NCBI RefSeq assembly: GCF_020536995.1
Contig: NC_068359.1
Span: 88,787,829-88,851,828 of the forward strand
Reading direction: 5' to 3'
Origin: Dreissena polymorpha
Lineage: Eukaryota > Mollusca > Bivalvia > Myida > Dreissenidae
DNA length: 64,000 nt
The translations under genes were made by a program, and so were the position numbers. Below, one piece after another: positions 48,770 to 60,248 of this stretch (position 1 is its first letter; each line of letters starts with the position of its first letter). The notes beneath the pieces are model-generated. The model made no database searches. It was given only the letters and a program-made list of their open reading frames with translations, and was not told where the DNA came from.

Positions 48770-49070
48770 TAATGTCAAGGCTGGGATCAATTGTATTATA
48801 CAGGTTCCCCCGAGAACGGCGGGAAATTTTAGAACATATTGTATCCCCCGTGACAAGCGGGAAGTGTGTTCGTGGAAACTATGCCAAAAAGGACCACGGC
48901 CGCAAGAAGTGGGCCTTCCGCCACCGGTGCGGACGTATTCTAGTGCTCTATTTCCGACGCCGGCAGCTCCGTTTGCGCGTGGCCGATGGTTTTATTACTG
49001 GTCTGCGCCCATTGCTTGTAGCGACTGTGCAACTTTAACACGACGTCTCTTGGCCATGGTGGCAGTATTA
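48770..49070. other. GC-rich segment with overlapping basic open frames
   Basis: Stands out from its AT-rich surroundings. Plus-strand frames (48772-49038, Arg-rich; 48678-49118) and a short minus-strand frame starting MAKRRRVKVAQ are present. I cannot match any of them to a family. Confidence 0.35.
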
Positions 49071-49320
49071 AACCATAAAAATAGCCTTGTTAATAAAAAC
49101 AGAAAGCGAACAATGTAATAAACAATGATTTCAATGGAATGAAAAACTAAAGTAAACGTAGAATTTAATCTTTGCTAATACAAGTTAACAACACAAACCA
49201 CTTAACAAGATAAATCGATCACCAGTGATACACGAACGGCTTTCTTATAAAACCATTAAAATAGTCTTGTTAATAAAAACGGAAAGCGAACAATCTTATA
49301 GGCAATAATTTAAAATTAAA
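49068..49320 (+). repeat. Direct duplication of about 65 bp, 182 bp apart
   Basis: AACCATAAAAATAGCCTTGTTAATAAAAACAGAAAGCGAACAAT (49070) recurs as AACCATTAAAATAGTCTTGTTAATAAAAACGGAAAGCGAACAAT (49252). Confidence 0.8.
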
Positions 49321-50449
49321 TATTGAATTGAAATTCATAAACTCATGTTAACAATTTAGAAAAATTATTCACTAAAAAACACGTGTCGTTTGAATTTTTA
49401 ACAGTCATCTTGGGTGGGCCGGCTTATTCAATAGGCACAACCTCCACACAGATTTCATAAGTAAATGACGAAATAATTAGTTGAACTGTTCCATTTTTTA
49501 GTTAGTAAAGTGTTGAAAGAAAATATAAATTATAATTTCGTTTTTATAAGAGGTTATCACATGGATAAGTATGCATACTGCCCACCGTAACAACTCTACA
49601 GTCAGAAAAGCCTGAGACCAAAGGTTCGCGGGTTGCAATGAGTGTTGGAAATGCGAGTAAATGCCAGACCTCATGGTGTTGATAAACTTTGGTTAATTGC
49701 CTCTATTAAAGGCACTATAAAGGTGACAAATCCAATTATTATGCATATTAACTGGTCTAACTTTTACCGGATCTCAGTTGCTCTTGCATAAAAAATGCTT
49801 ATAACACAGCTTAGGTGCAATGTTGTCAAGAATTATGAAAGATATACCCGTTTCATAATTGGAAGAAATGTTTACAACTTTGCAACCAACGTGATGAGTA
49901 GCCTCAGAGCGCTGTCGTATGCTAAATTAGCCGAAATAAAATTCAATTTTAATTCTATTTTAAACAATTTTTTATTAGCAGAAGGTAATTTATTCGATCA
50001 CTACAAACGTTTAGGCCATTTAAAAGAGACCTACTTTGTGAGTGACACCGGAAAACGTTGAAAATCAGCGATATATTTTTGGTGACCTGAGTCACTTTTA
50101 CTTTCACTTTCCCGAGTAAACAGCGATATAAATAAACTGATTGTTTTTAAACACAATTGACTTGGAGGTCACTGTATTTTGAGCTCAAACAAAGTTGTAT
50201 TGCTCATTATTTTATGGTAATGTCCAATAGCATTTATATATTGTTTTTTGATAACTTTTATAAATAAAATATGATTTTTTTTTAATTAAAAAAATCGGTA
50301 AATAATTACGGATCGTCACCTTAATAGAGCCTTTAATTAGTTCAAAGGCTTATATGTTTACATTCCCAGTGAAATTTTAATACGGTTTAATAGAGAATTG
50401 TGTTTAAGATTAAATTTGAAATAGGTATAATTAAAAAAAATATGTTCGA
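49321..50449. other. Intergenic; one unassigned frame
   Basis: An 88-residue frame at 49795-50061 has no recognised domain. No other gene signal. Confidence 0.35.
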
Positions 50450-50454
50450 ACGTG

Positions 50455-50580
50455 TGAGTTTCTGACGTACTTTAATGGGAGGGGGGAGCAAGATTTTGTG
50501 ACAGTTTTTGGCGGGGGGGGGGGGAGAGGGGAGTAAAAATGGTAAAAAAAGCGTGACATACTTTATGAACGGCCCCTTTG
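50455..50580. repeat. Poly-G-bearing mobile-element remnant
   Basis: GACGTACTTTAATGGGAGGGGGG at the left and GCGTGACATACTTTATGAACGGCCCC at the right frame a G-rich centre with a run of about 12 G. The GTGACATACTTTATG end resembles a widespread invertebrate DNA-element terminus. Confidence 0.45.
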
Positions 50581-50977
50581 GAACATTGTGCTTCTCAGAT
50601 ATGTCTTAATTCTCCGAAGCGCAGAGAACGTCCTTTTGCGTGTGGCATTTGTATCTGGCATTGTCAGTAAGATTCGTATAAGTGCCGCATTATCTGAGTT
50701 GATCACCCGCAATGTAGATGGAAGCGTGACAGTCGGATCTGGTCATTGTATTGTTTAGAAAAGATTGACCGTACACCCTTGTCTTCGGGCTCCCTACGAG
50801 GGAATGGCAACGAATTTCACCAGATTATATAGATCTAAACTCATTTAGCTTCTTTAATTTTGTGTGTGGATATCTCATGAAAATGAATTGGCTCAAATAA
50901 ATCATTAGGCTTTCTTTAAGTATTTTCGTGTATGTTATTCTTGGATTTGCAATAAACAATGAATACCTCAGATAGCA

Positions 50978-51115
50978 GACCGATGTTGGCCCAACTCCGG
51001 CATCACGTTTGCATGATGTTGGCGTTGGCATGCTAACGTTGGGCCAACGTTGGCCAAATATCGGTTGGCCAACTTAGGTTGACACATTCCGTGGTTATAT
51101 CTGCCAATGTTGGGA
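50978..51115. repeat. GTTGGCCAAC-rich palindromic repeat
   Basis: Repeated GATGTTGGCCCAAC, AACGTTGGGCCAACGTTGGCC and GTTGGCCAAC words, a short palindromic family common in bivalve DNA. Confidence 0.65.
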
Positions 51116-52350
51116 TTCATTATTTGCAGTATAATAGAAGATTAATGCTCAGTAGAAATGACAAGATTGGATTTTATAAAAAGATATGTATGAAAGGGTA
51201 TGTCCCGAATTCGGGATTCCGTAGTTTGATATGTTGTGCAGATGGACACCATGATATGGCCCTTTTTTCGATTTTTTTAGTTTTAAGAGACAGGGTCAAA
51301 GGATTTTGATACAAGATGATCTGTCTCATACCTTCAATTGAACGTCAGGCAGAAATAAACATCTGCAGAAGCATTGCCGTTCTAGTTACGGTAGAACATT
51401 GCATTTCTTAGGTTCAGCTATAAGTAGGGGTTTATTGGACTATTCATTTCTTTCAATATGTGAACGAATGGCATATAGCATTTTTCATGTATTTTATTAT
51501 TGAAACATAGCGATGATTATCATTTTATTCACTTTGATGTCTTTCATCGTTTTTTGGAAAAAATTCGTCTGCATCTTCCGTTATAAACATCCGGGAAAAT
51601 GGAGTGTACGGTGGCTCGTTTGTACCATCGGAAAACAACGAAGTTAGAAACGGATAGAACTACCGGGATTTTATCACTTTTGCAACAGCATCAATTTTGT
51701 ATTGAAAGTCGGCGTTTTTTTTTAAATAAGGAAGCATGATAAAATATGTCTGATCCAGAGGAGATAAAGCAACTCATCTCAGCCTTCTTTTCTCTTTTTT
51801 GTGTCAAAAAGTGGTCAGGCTATAGCCTGATCGGCCGACGGCCCACGACAGCCCTGTTTCGCTAAGTTGCCACAAAATTGTCGCTGTTATCTCAAATTCA
51901 GGTTTTGTTGAGGGGAAAATGTTTTTATGACAAATGCCAGATACACAAAATGTCGGGTAATATAAACTGATCACCAGTGATACACGAACAGCTTTCAAAA
52001 TGTAAGCCGCTTTGAAAATGTCACAATACTTCACCAGTACACCACAAATAGTTGAAGTAGACTTTAGCTGTTTATTTATAGATTCAAATTTTGATGATCA
52101 TACAGACAAGTGATCGATCTATCTTATTACTAATCTTACATTTAATCTTATACATAAATCCAAAATATAATTATATTTCCCAGAAACTATATGTACTAAT
52201 TGTTTATATAATAAATATCAGTACGAAAAATATTGTGAATTATTTATAAACTTCGAAATGCATTTAAAATAATACTTCAGACGCGTGGTCAACCTATCTT
52301 GAATATAAGAACTCATAACTATATATAAATATGTAAACTTATTTTGATAT
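51116..52350. other. Intergenic, no gene seen
   Basis: Includes GATCACCAGTGATACACGAACAGCTTTC at about 51970, a second copy of text at 49217, so it shares the repeat family of the 48.5-49.3 kb block. Confidence 0.45.
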
Positions 52351-52510
52351 ACTAAAATTTACAATGCGACAAATACAATTTAAGAGGTGCTCATTTAAAA
52401 AGAGCTAAATAAAAATTACACAACCATTTTAAATACTAAAATGTACATGCGACAAAAACAATTATAGAGGTGCTCATTTGAAAAGAGTTAAATAAAAATT
52501 TCACAACCAC
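52351..52510 (+). repeat. 84 bp tandem duplication
   Basis: ACTAAAATTTACAATGCGAC.. at 52351 and ACTAAAATGTACATGCGAC.. at 52435. Both contain GAGGTGCTCATTT(A/G)AAAAGAG(C/T)TAAATAAAAATT. Confidence 0.9.
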
Positions 52511-52564
52511 GTACAACAATTTAATAATTCATAAATGAGTGACTTACTCGGATGATCGACCTGC

Positions 52565-52810
52565 ACATTAAATGTAAACTTGTAAACCATAGCGCGACCT
52601 ACCATGTGATCCGACGAGCTAGTAAAAGACCGACAATTTGCACGGGCAGTGGTTTTGTACTTAGTGGAAGAGTCTATGTGTTAAAGTAGACTGGGTAGGA
52701 TGGGTTATAAAATTGGGGTTTGGGTTTCGGCGATCCATTAAGAAAATAGCGTTTGCGTTGAATAAGACAGTTTATTCTTGAGCGAGTAAACATTATTATT
52801 ACATGCTATA
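52565..52810 (+). repeat. Long direct repeat, copy 2
   Basis: Partner of 48545-48720, about 4 kb away and in the same orientation. It contains an extra block between the shared segments. Confidence 0.85.
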
Positions 52811-53720
52811 ATAACATCTAAAATAACCTCGGCAGCAATATAAAGAAGTGAAACTCCAGCTGATGGAGCAGTATTGAATTTTCATTAAAAACAATTAGTT
52901 GGTCCTTTATTTAAGGCAAGTGACCGATTGCCAAAACAGTACAAAACAGCACAATACAGCACAATACAAACCAACATAAACACAAAATATGAATAAAGCT
53001 GGGGTCACCGCCTTGGAACGGTCAATGCAAAGCATTGGGGGTTTAAACCTGTTTATAGAGCGCTCAACCTCACACTTGGCCCAGCAATATTCATAATACA
53101 TTTAAGTGTAAATAAAATTTAACGTCGTAGCAGTGTAACTCAAATTAAACAATAATAAAAGGGAATTAAAACGCATTCAATTTAATTACTCAATTGCATT
53201 GAAGATACAAGAGTAACAGAATTACAACTTTTTGACGAACGATCAAATAAAACTATTAACAATTGTCAACTACATTCCTTCTTTATAGAAAAGATTTGAG
53301 AATATAGAATCATAGAGTTAATATCTCAGATAATCATCGCGCAAATACAGGAAGAAGCAGCAATAATGGGTGTAAAATATCCATATTACATAGCTTGGTT
53401 GTTTATGTGACTGCTAAACAAATTAAAAATAATTAAATCAAACAAGAAACGCCTATCAAAGAGAAAATATAAATAAAATGGAACGTTATAAACCCAATGA
53501 CCTATGCATTTAGATTACAACTGGGAAAGTCGGTCGTATGACGTCACAAAAATCCATAATGACATAATGACGTGAACAAATTCCAAGGGCAGTACTAAAT
53601 AAAAATATTAATGGGGCTGTGCTACTAATAAAACAAGTTTAGGTGATTTAATATTAAGAGGCAAATGAATAAAAATGGTAATTCCATTAAAGCGACATAA
53701 TTGGAATCAAACAGTATATA
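52811..53720. other. Intergenic, no gene seen
   Basis: AGCACAATAC repeats at 52945-52970 and otherwise unassigned AT-rich DNA. Confidence 0.4.
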
Positions 53721-53785
53721 GGTGTTTTGACAACTGAAGACAGAAATGATTTGATGTACGATTTGAGTCCAAATGTAGTTTACGT

Positions 53786-53929
53786 GCAGATTTGTTCATA
53801 CGACACAATGACACAATTTCATTCAACAGTGGAAAATGCCTATAATTTAGTATTCATGCAGATTTGTTCATACAACACAATGACACAATTTTATTCAACA
53901 GTGAAAAATGCCTATAATATCACTAATGA
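53786..53929. repeat. 72 bp tandem duplication at the 3' end of the Penelope-like element
   Basis: GCAGATTTGTTCATACGACACAATGACACAATTTCATTCAACAGTG at 53786 recurs at 53858 with few changes. It overlaps the last codons of the RT frame and could be part of the element's tail. Confidence 0.85.
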
Positions 53930-56900
53930 TTCCAAATTTTAAGGGAAGAAAGATATAGTGAATCGAAAACCATCAAACACGTGTTTTTAAGTACATAAGC
54001 ATCGTATCCTTTTGATAAAAACAAGTTAATTAAATTGAAAAGTTTAATATGAACATTTGGTTTAACATATTTTAATTTGCGGACACGCTTCAAAACATCT
54101 CCGTAAAATGATGGATGGGAGATTCCATTATTTAAATGCCATTTTAAAGAATCATTATATTTTGAAATTAAATCACCATACTTAGAGTAAAATCTAGCAA
54201 ATTTATTTCTTAGGTTATGATACAAAAAGCCTTGTTTCAGCAATTTTTTAGTTAATATTAGATTACGATCATTAAAATCTTTAATACACGAAAATGCTCT
54301 GGCATAAAGTACCAACTGCGAAATGTAAATACCATAGGAAGGTCCTTTAGGGATGTTGCCATCTAGAAACGGAAAATTCACAATTTCAAAGTTAAAATCG
54401 CCCCGTTTGTCGTATAAACTAGTTTTGATCAAATTATTATTAATAGTTAAATGTAAGTCTAAATACGCAGCGTCTGTATTGGATATACACGATCTATTTA
54501 AGTCTAGTTCTTTTGGGTAGATTTTGTGAATATATTGTTCAAATAATGGATTATCTAAATTAAGTATGTCATCAATGTACCTACTAGTAAGGTTAAAACA
54601 ATAAATCAAATCTACTTGCTTAGTTTTAGATAATTCTAACATAAATTCGCTTTCATAACAATATAAAAAAAGGTCAGCTATAAGTGGCGCACAATTAGTA
54701 CCCATAGGAACGCCAATAATTTGTTTAAATATTTTACCATTAAATTCAACAAACAAGTTATCCAAAAGAAAAGTAAGTGCTGCACAAAAGTCAAGACCAG
54801 TCCAAATGATGTAATTATCTAATATCTGATTAGTAAAAAAAGCTGTTTTAGTGTTTAAAGCTAGATACAAACATTTCTCTCTAGCAAAAGTTTTTTCAAT
54901 CAAGAAACAAGTTTGTATTTTATTAAAGCGTGAGGAAGCGTTGTATATAGTGTCGAAAAATCATAAGTACTTACCTGTGACACCTTATATTTTTTATTTT
55001 CAATTTTATCAATAACTTCTAAGGTGTTTTTTATTGACCAAAATAGGTTAATATTACTATTTTCATAAACTTTATTACAAAATTTAGCTATATGATATCT
55101 AATAGCACTCAATGCAGATGTAAGATACACTGATAATTGTTTGGTGGTACAAGACACTGAATTAGCGATAAAACGACTTTTATATGGCGTCTTATGTAAT
55201 TTAGGTATCCAGTGATGGCAATTTCTTGTCAGTAATATTGACTATTACATTTAACTTTATGCATTGGGCAATATGGTCGGTAATAATTTCATTAGGTTGC
55301 TTATTGTACTCACAATATGATGTAGTTTGTGAAAGTTCTTGTGAAATAGTTTGAACATAAAACACTCGTCATATTATGATAACAATATTAGCAGCCTTAT
55401 CAGCAGGAACTAAGACGAATTTAGATTTTAAGTCTTCAAGCAATTTACAGAGATTTTGTTTATTAAATTTAGGTGAATGTGGTAGGGCCAAAGGATGTGT
55501 ATCATAAAAACATATTTTATTCATGGCCATACTAAATATTTGTGTTTTCCAATCATTGAGTGCAGTAATTTCAGCATTTTCCTTCCTGCACCATTTAGTG
55601 CAATAATCATGTAAGGATGTTACGATATTCTTAATGCAGTCATCAAAATCAACAGGAATAGGCAGTCTGTACTTAGGGCCTCTGCGTAGCAAATTTCTAA
55701 GGTTTTTATTTTGAATGAAATTAAGGTCCCCAGTAATAACATGTCCAACTGGACCATATATATATTAAGAACTAGTACAGCCACATAATGTAGGACAATT
55801 TCTTATTACATTTATATCTGTGGAAATAGAATTATAATTAAAAACGATACTTCTTACAGGTTTACTATATTTGTAGCAAATAAGTGGTGATTCAGTATTG
55901 CGGAAATAAAGGGGAATCAACCGACGTACATTTTTATCATTGAATATTTTAGGAAGGTCAATTAAATCAAGACCTTTGTTACAAAACTCAATTTTGATAC
56001 GATTTCTAGTTTTGTTGAGAACATTTTCAATGAAAGGTTTAAGATAGTAGTCAGTGAAAGATTCAATAATACAAGCACATTCATATAGAGGGTCAGATTG
56101 AAGTAAAATAAGTTTACATTCCTTATCAATATGCGCCAACGAAGAAACAGAAAGAGAGCAAAGTGCACTTAGTAATTTATGTTTACCCCCATTTTGTAAT
56201 ACTGTGTAGCAATCATTTAAAGAAAGCAGACGTTTAAATTTACGCCTTAAGTTACCATTTTTCCTAATGCCATGTGAACGTTTATTTCTTAGACGTTTAC
56301 TAAACAGAGAAAATGAATAAATCGATTTATTTTTAGAAATTGTTCCAACATTTAGAATATTATCATTTAATCCAAGTGGGTAAGCTGATTGCAAACGTTT
56401 AATCCATTAAAATTCTGACATGCACCTTGCTTTTAATTGGCACTGACTTGAAGTACTATTTTTAAAAATAAGTTGCTCCACAGGTTGAATTGAAATATTT
56501 GTTACGCTATGACATGTTTTATTAAAGTGCTGGTAAATGAAGTTATAAAATTTATTGTTATTTTTAATTAAAAATAAATGTTCCCTAAAACGTGTTTTAA
56601 GTGATCTACCCGTCTGCCCAACGTTTTGCGCACCACAACAGGGTACATTTCAAGTAATAACATAAACCACATGCATAGAATTTCATGAGACATCGGATTT
56701 AATATTAACTGAAAATTTGCGGTTATTAACCGATGAAAGAATTAAAGAGGACATATTTAAAAACTTGCAACATAAACACTTCCTGGAGTTGCACTTATTT
56801 ATTGTAGGATACCGATTACACGGAGCTAAATTACGCTGCGAACTAGAACCCAGCCGCATTGTACCTCCAATGAAAGATGTTCGAAGTAAACTTAATTTGA

Positions 56901-57050
56901 CTGTAGGTTTAGAAAAAAGTAATTGTCTATAATTTAACGGCAAATGAATACTACGTGTAATCGGAATTCTCAATGGTGAGAGAACAACTTTCGGGTTTTT
57001 TGTAATCAATCTGTCCATAGGTTATTTATTTGGCGAAACCACCAATCTTA
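53786..57050 (-). mobile_element. Naiad-type Penelope-like retroelement with N-terminal GIY-YIG and possible selenocysteine codons
   Basis: On the minus strand the order is: a leader with CNSRKCLCCK; a GIY-YIG nuclease (VVYVIT, then NVGQTGRSLKTRFREH, then QHFNKTCH, about 56670-56500); a linker with a CxC motif (PTLCGCTSS, about 55780); an RT N-terminal part (GPKYRLPIP.., 55692-55369); and the RT core in an intact 326-residue frame at 54903-53923 with GVPMGTNCAPLIADLFL and the catalytic RYIDDIL. Canonical Penelope-like elements carry the nuclease after the RT. Nuclease first plus CxC is the hallmark of the Naiad clade. Three in-frame TGA codons sit where a Cys would be expected (see findings). 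About four further breaks show this copy is dead. It looks nearly full length. Confidence 0.85.
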
Positions 57051-57198
57051 TAATCACATTAATACACATTGCCAAGTCAACATACATAAAAGAGTAAGAG
57101 GCAGCTTGTCAGATAATGGTCTGTAAAGCAAGCCACCAGTTTCTATGTGTTATTGTATTCAGCTGTTTTATTTCAGGATAAAACGTCTACTATTCAGC

Positions 57199-59481
57199 AT
57201 GAAAGCAACACTTTTATGGATCGTGATTGTTTCTGTCGCCGTTTCTATGGCGATAGCTCACCCATTTAGTAAGTGTTACATTATGTAGCTGTTTGCTAAG
57301 CATCGCATAAATATTACTCTGAAATGTCTCAATTTATTATGAATAGCGAAGCCATCTGAATATACATTGTGACATGTACCAAGTTGTTATATCGCTGCCT
57401 TTGCATGTAACTATTTCGTGATTGACAGCTGTTTTACCAGTTTAGATAAATTTAAGGGATAATGTCGCATCAATAAAACCCTATAGCGTCATTATCAATT
57501 TAACGTTATTTCACCAAAGTTAAGACGGGCATAGCTAATTATCCATTTAATTTTCCATATTAATTTTGGAACAATTTAACAATATTACAGAACATCCAAA
57601 TTTATTGTTGTGATACAGTGAAGTGAAATATGTTTAGCCAATGTTATTTATTTATCAACGAGAGGAAATGTAAGAATTTGTGTAACTTCATAACAATACA
57701 CTCGATTACACTGATATTGCGTCCGTATATCACGGTTAATTATTTAAAGGGCGTTGTATGAACAACGGGCAGCAATAAACTGAAATGCGTCGTTCAGTTA
57801 AGCCGACTGTTACTGGTGCCACTGTTCAGATGTTTTAGCATCTTGTCAAGAAAACTGTTTCTTCGTAAATTATAACCAATTCACGTTCATTAGTGATAAA
57901 CACTTGTCATCATTCTATTTCTAAGTTGATATTTTAAGAACGTTGGCAATTTATTGTAAACAAAAAGGACATTAGCAAAACAACCGACCGGCCAAACCGT
58001 TATATACTGTCATGCAACATTTTTACAATAAATATCGTAATTAATCATGTCAATTATTTTACAAGAGTTATCCTGCCTTTTTAAAAAGAACCGTTAGCTT
58101 GAGTGTATGCATTTCACTACCTTTTAAAAAAAGGCCTTGCACATAACCGTTGTAGATTAACACTGGGAATATACGTTTTCGTTATTAATAACAAGTATTC
58201 AAGCTACGAAATATGTATATTAACTGTTTCATGGAAATGAGTTGTTTGTGAAAACAAGTTAACCAAACATACAGAAATCTGAAACTTAAACTAAAAGAAC
58301 ATACTTAATTAAATAATGCGTTTCTGGTATTAACCGTTGTCGTTTCTGGTTTAAGTCGGATACGTTTTCCAGAAAAGTTCGTTTTAGTATATGGAGAATT
58401 AATTGAATCGAATTCTTTTAGCAATCACATATTACGGAAGCAATTATATTTAAAATGACACACTTATGTTTAGTTTTTACAAAATAATGTTGGTTTGTTT
58501 TTATTGCCTTTAAGCCAGAGGTATAAACGAGAAGATCGGCAATTTCTATTCGAAGGCGGTGTGTTAAGGTGCGCGAATGTTCTTAGTAAAGATATCTAGT
58601 ATGAAGTCACTACATGTAAAATGATAAAAAATCAACCATTATCATGGAGACGCATTTGAGACACACTTGAGTTAAATTATTCGCATCTTCGTAATAATGT
58701 TTGAGACTTCTTTACTCATTATCTTATGTTTACGAATAGTTATGTACTGTATAGTTCTTTTGGTCACTTATTTGCGATACACGACCTTAGATCTTCATAC
58801 ATTTTGCTTTCAACGTTATGGTTCTAGAATTGATTTCTTTTCTATTTTGAATTACAAGTTTGTATTCATCGAAAGTTTTGTGTTTTTAATAGTGTCATTT
58901 ATGTCATATGTAATCGATCTGAAATAAAATTGGTTCATTCGTTTCGATGTTTCTGGTATATCATGATACCTGTAGCCTTATGCATTAGTGATTTTGGTCA
59001 TCAATGCATTTAATAGCACGAATATAAGCGTGATGCTTCCTTCGGTTCTTTTGACATATTCGAGGTGTTGTCATATGGTTGTATTAAAATGACAAGCTGC
59101 TTTAAAAAAATTACAAATATGCATATGGACACGTTGAAGTTTGAAAAGTTGTTAAGAAATACTTGTTACTGCCCGTCGAAGTTTATATTAATGAAAGTAA
59201 CACAAATCAGTATAAACATAAAAAATTCGCATGCATGAATGTCATTGAGAGATTAAAACATATGAAACCAAATCCAAGCAACTAAACCAAACCCAGAATT
59301 AAATACCGTTTGCCTGCTTTCAGTGTGCAAGTACGAAGGTCATTATCACCAGCCCGGCGCGGTTTTCAAATGTGCCGACGGCTGCCACGAATGTACGTGC
59401 GTCAGCTTATATGACGGATACACAGAGGTTGATTGCGAAGAATTGAAATGTATTATAGATTTCACCAATCCGTATCAGTGA
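57199..59481 (+). CDS. Small secreted cysteine-rich peptide 2 (VWC-like), two exons
   Basis: Exon 57199-57268 (donor CCATTTA/GTAAGT) and exon 59324-59481 (acceptor GCTTTCAG/TGTGC) join in phase 1 across a 2,055 bp intron, giving 75 residues. Residues 1-20 are a signal peptide (KATLLWIVIVSVAVSMAIA). The mature part has seven Cys at 25, 40, 44, 47, 49, 61 and 66. CKYEGHYHQPGAVF, then DGCHECTC and a closing Cx4C, match the single-domain von Willebrand C pattern (CxYxGxxYxxGxxF..CxxCxC..C..C). TTTTATTTCAG just upstream of the start suggests an additional 5' UTR intron. AATAAA lies 41 bases after the stop. The gene shares exon layout, phase and core cysteine spacing with the peptide gene at 41698. 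Extracellular role unknown. Confidence 0.82.
57269..59323 (+). other. Intron of the second cysteine-rich peptide gene
   Basis: AT-rich; no nested gene or recognised repeat. The short frame 58697-58927 has no domain. Confidence 0.6.
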
Positions 59482-59521
59482 GTGATCGTTGAGTTCATTT
59501 ACGGCAATATATACCGTCTGT

Positions 59522-59527
59522 AATAAA
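59522..59527 (+). terminator. Polyadenylation signal AATAAA
   Basis: Lies 41 bases after the stop codon of the second cysteine-rich peptide gene (TCTGTAATAAACAAG). Confidence 0.7.
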
Positions 59528-60084
59528 CAAGAGAAGCAAAATACATGTTTGGTTATTTAGTGTACTTATTTACTGAAATATACAATGCGTGACGACGTAT
59601 ATTTGTCTACTATTATGACATTCGCCATCTACGTCCTATCCGACTATTACGGCGAACGTAAATTAACGAAATCGAGTGAAGTGGTTGAATTAAAATACAT
59701 AGGACGGAAACAATGTAGTAAGCCAAAAGTTTGAAAATATTATTATAATGGTAAATAACCTTCACTGAGAGTGAACAATATCGATAACATACAATCAGTA
59801 TGTGACAATTACTCAAATAATGCGTGAGCTTGGAAGGTTATAGAAAAAATAAACGTTATCACAGTCAAAAACGTATTGTACTTCGCTTTAATTTCTCTAG
59901 ATAAAGTACCCATCCAGAATAACATGATTCTGAAAACGACTGACCAGTGACTGAAATTATTGTTTTAATTTTGCGCTTTTCTCCGATTTGTTTAAGGGGT
60001 CTACTTAACATACAACACACGTACGTTTATGATCGCAACTATCAAAACAACTCGGTTTACTGAGTAAGGAACGTTACGAGCATT
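59528..60084. other. Intergenic, no gene seen
   Basis: AT-rich and unassigned. Confidence 0.4.
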
Positions 60085-60248
60085 ACGCTTGGTAATCGTT
60101 TCAAGAGTGACTACCAGTCGATTGGCTCCTGTTTGGCCGTATCCCTTGACAGGTGGTGCGGACAATACGCTTGGTAATTGTTTCAAGAGTGACAACCAGT
60201 CGATTGGCTCCTGTTTGGCCGTATCCCTTGACAGGTGGGGCGGACAAA
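60085..60248 (+). repeat. 82 bp tandem duplication
   Basis: ACGCTTGGTAATCGTTTCAAG at 60085 and ACGCTTGGTAATTGTTTCAAG at 60167. Both run through CAGTCGATTGGCTCCTGTTTGGCCGTATCCCTTGACAGGTGG with three or four differences over the unit. Confidence 0.95.
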
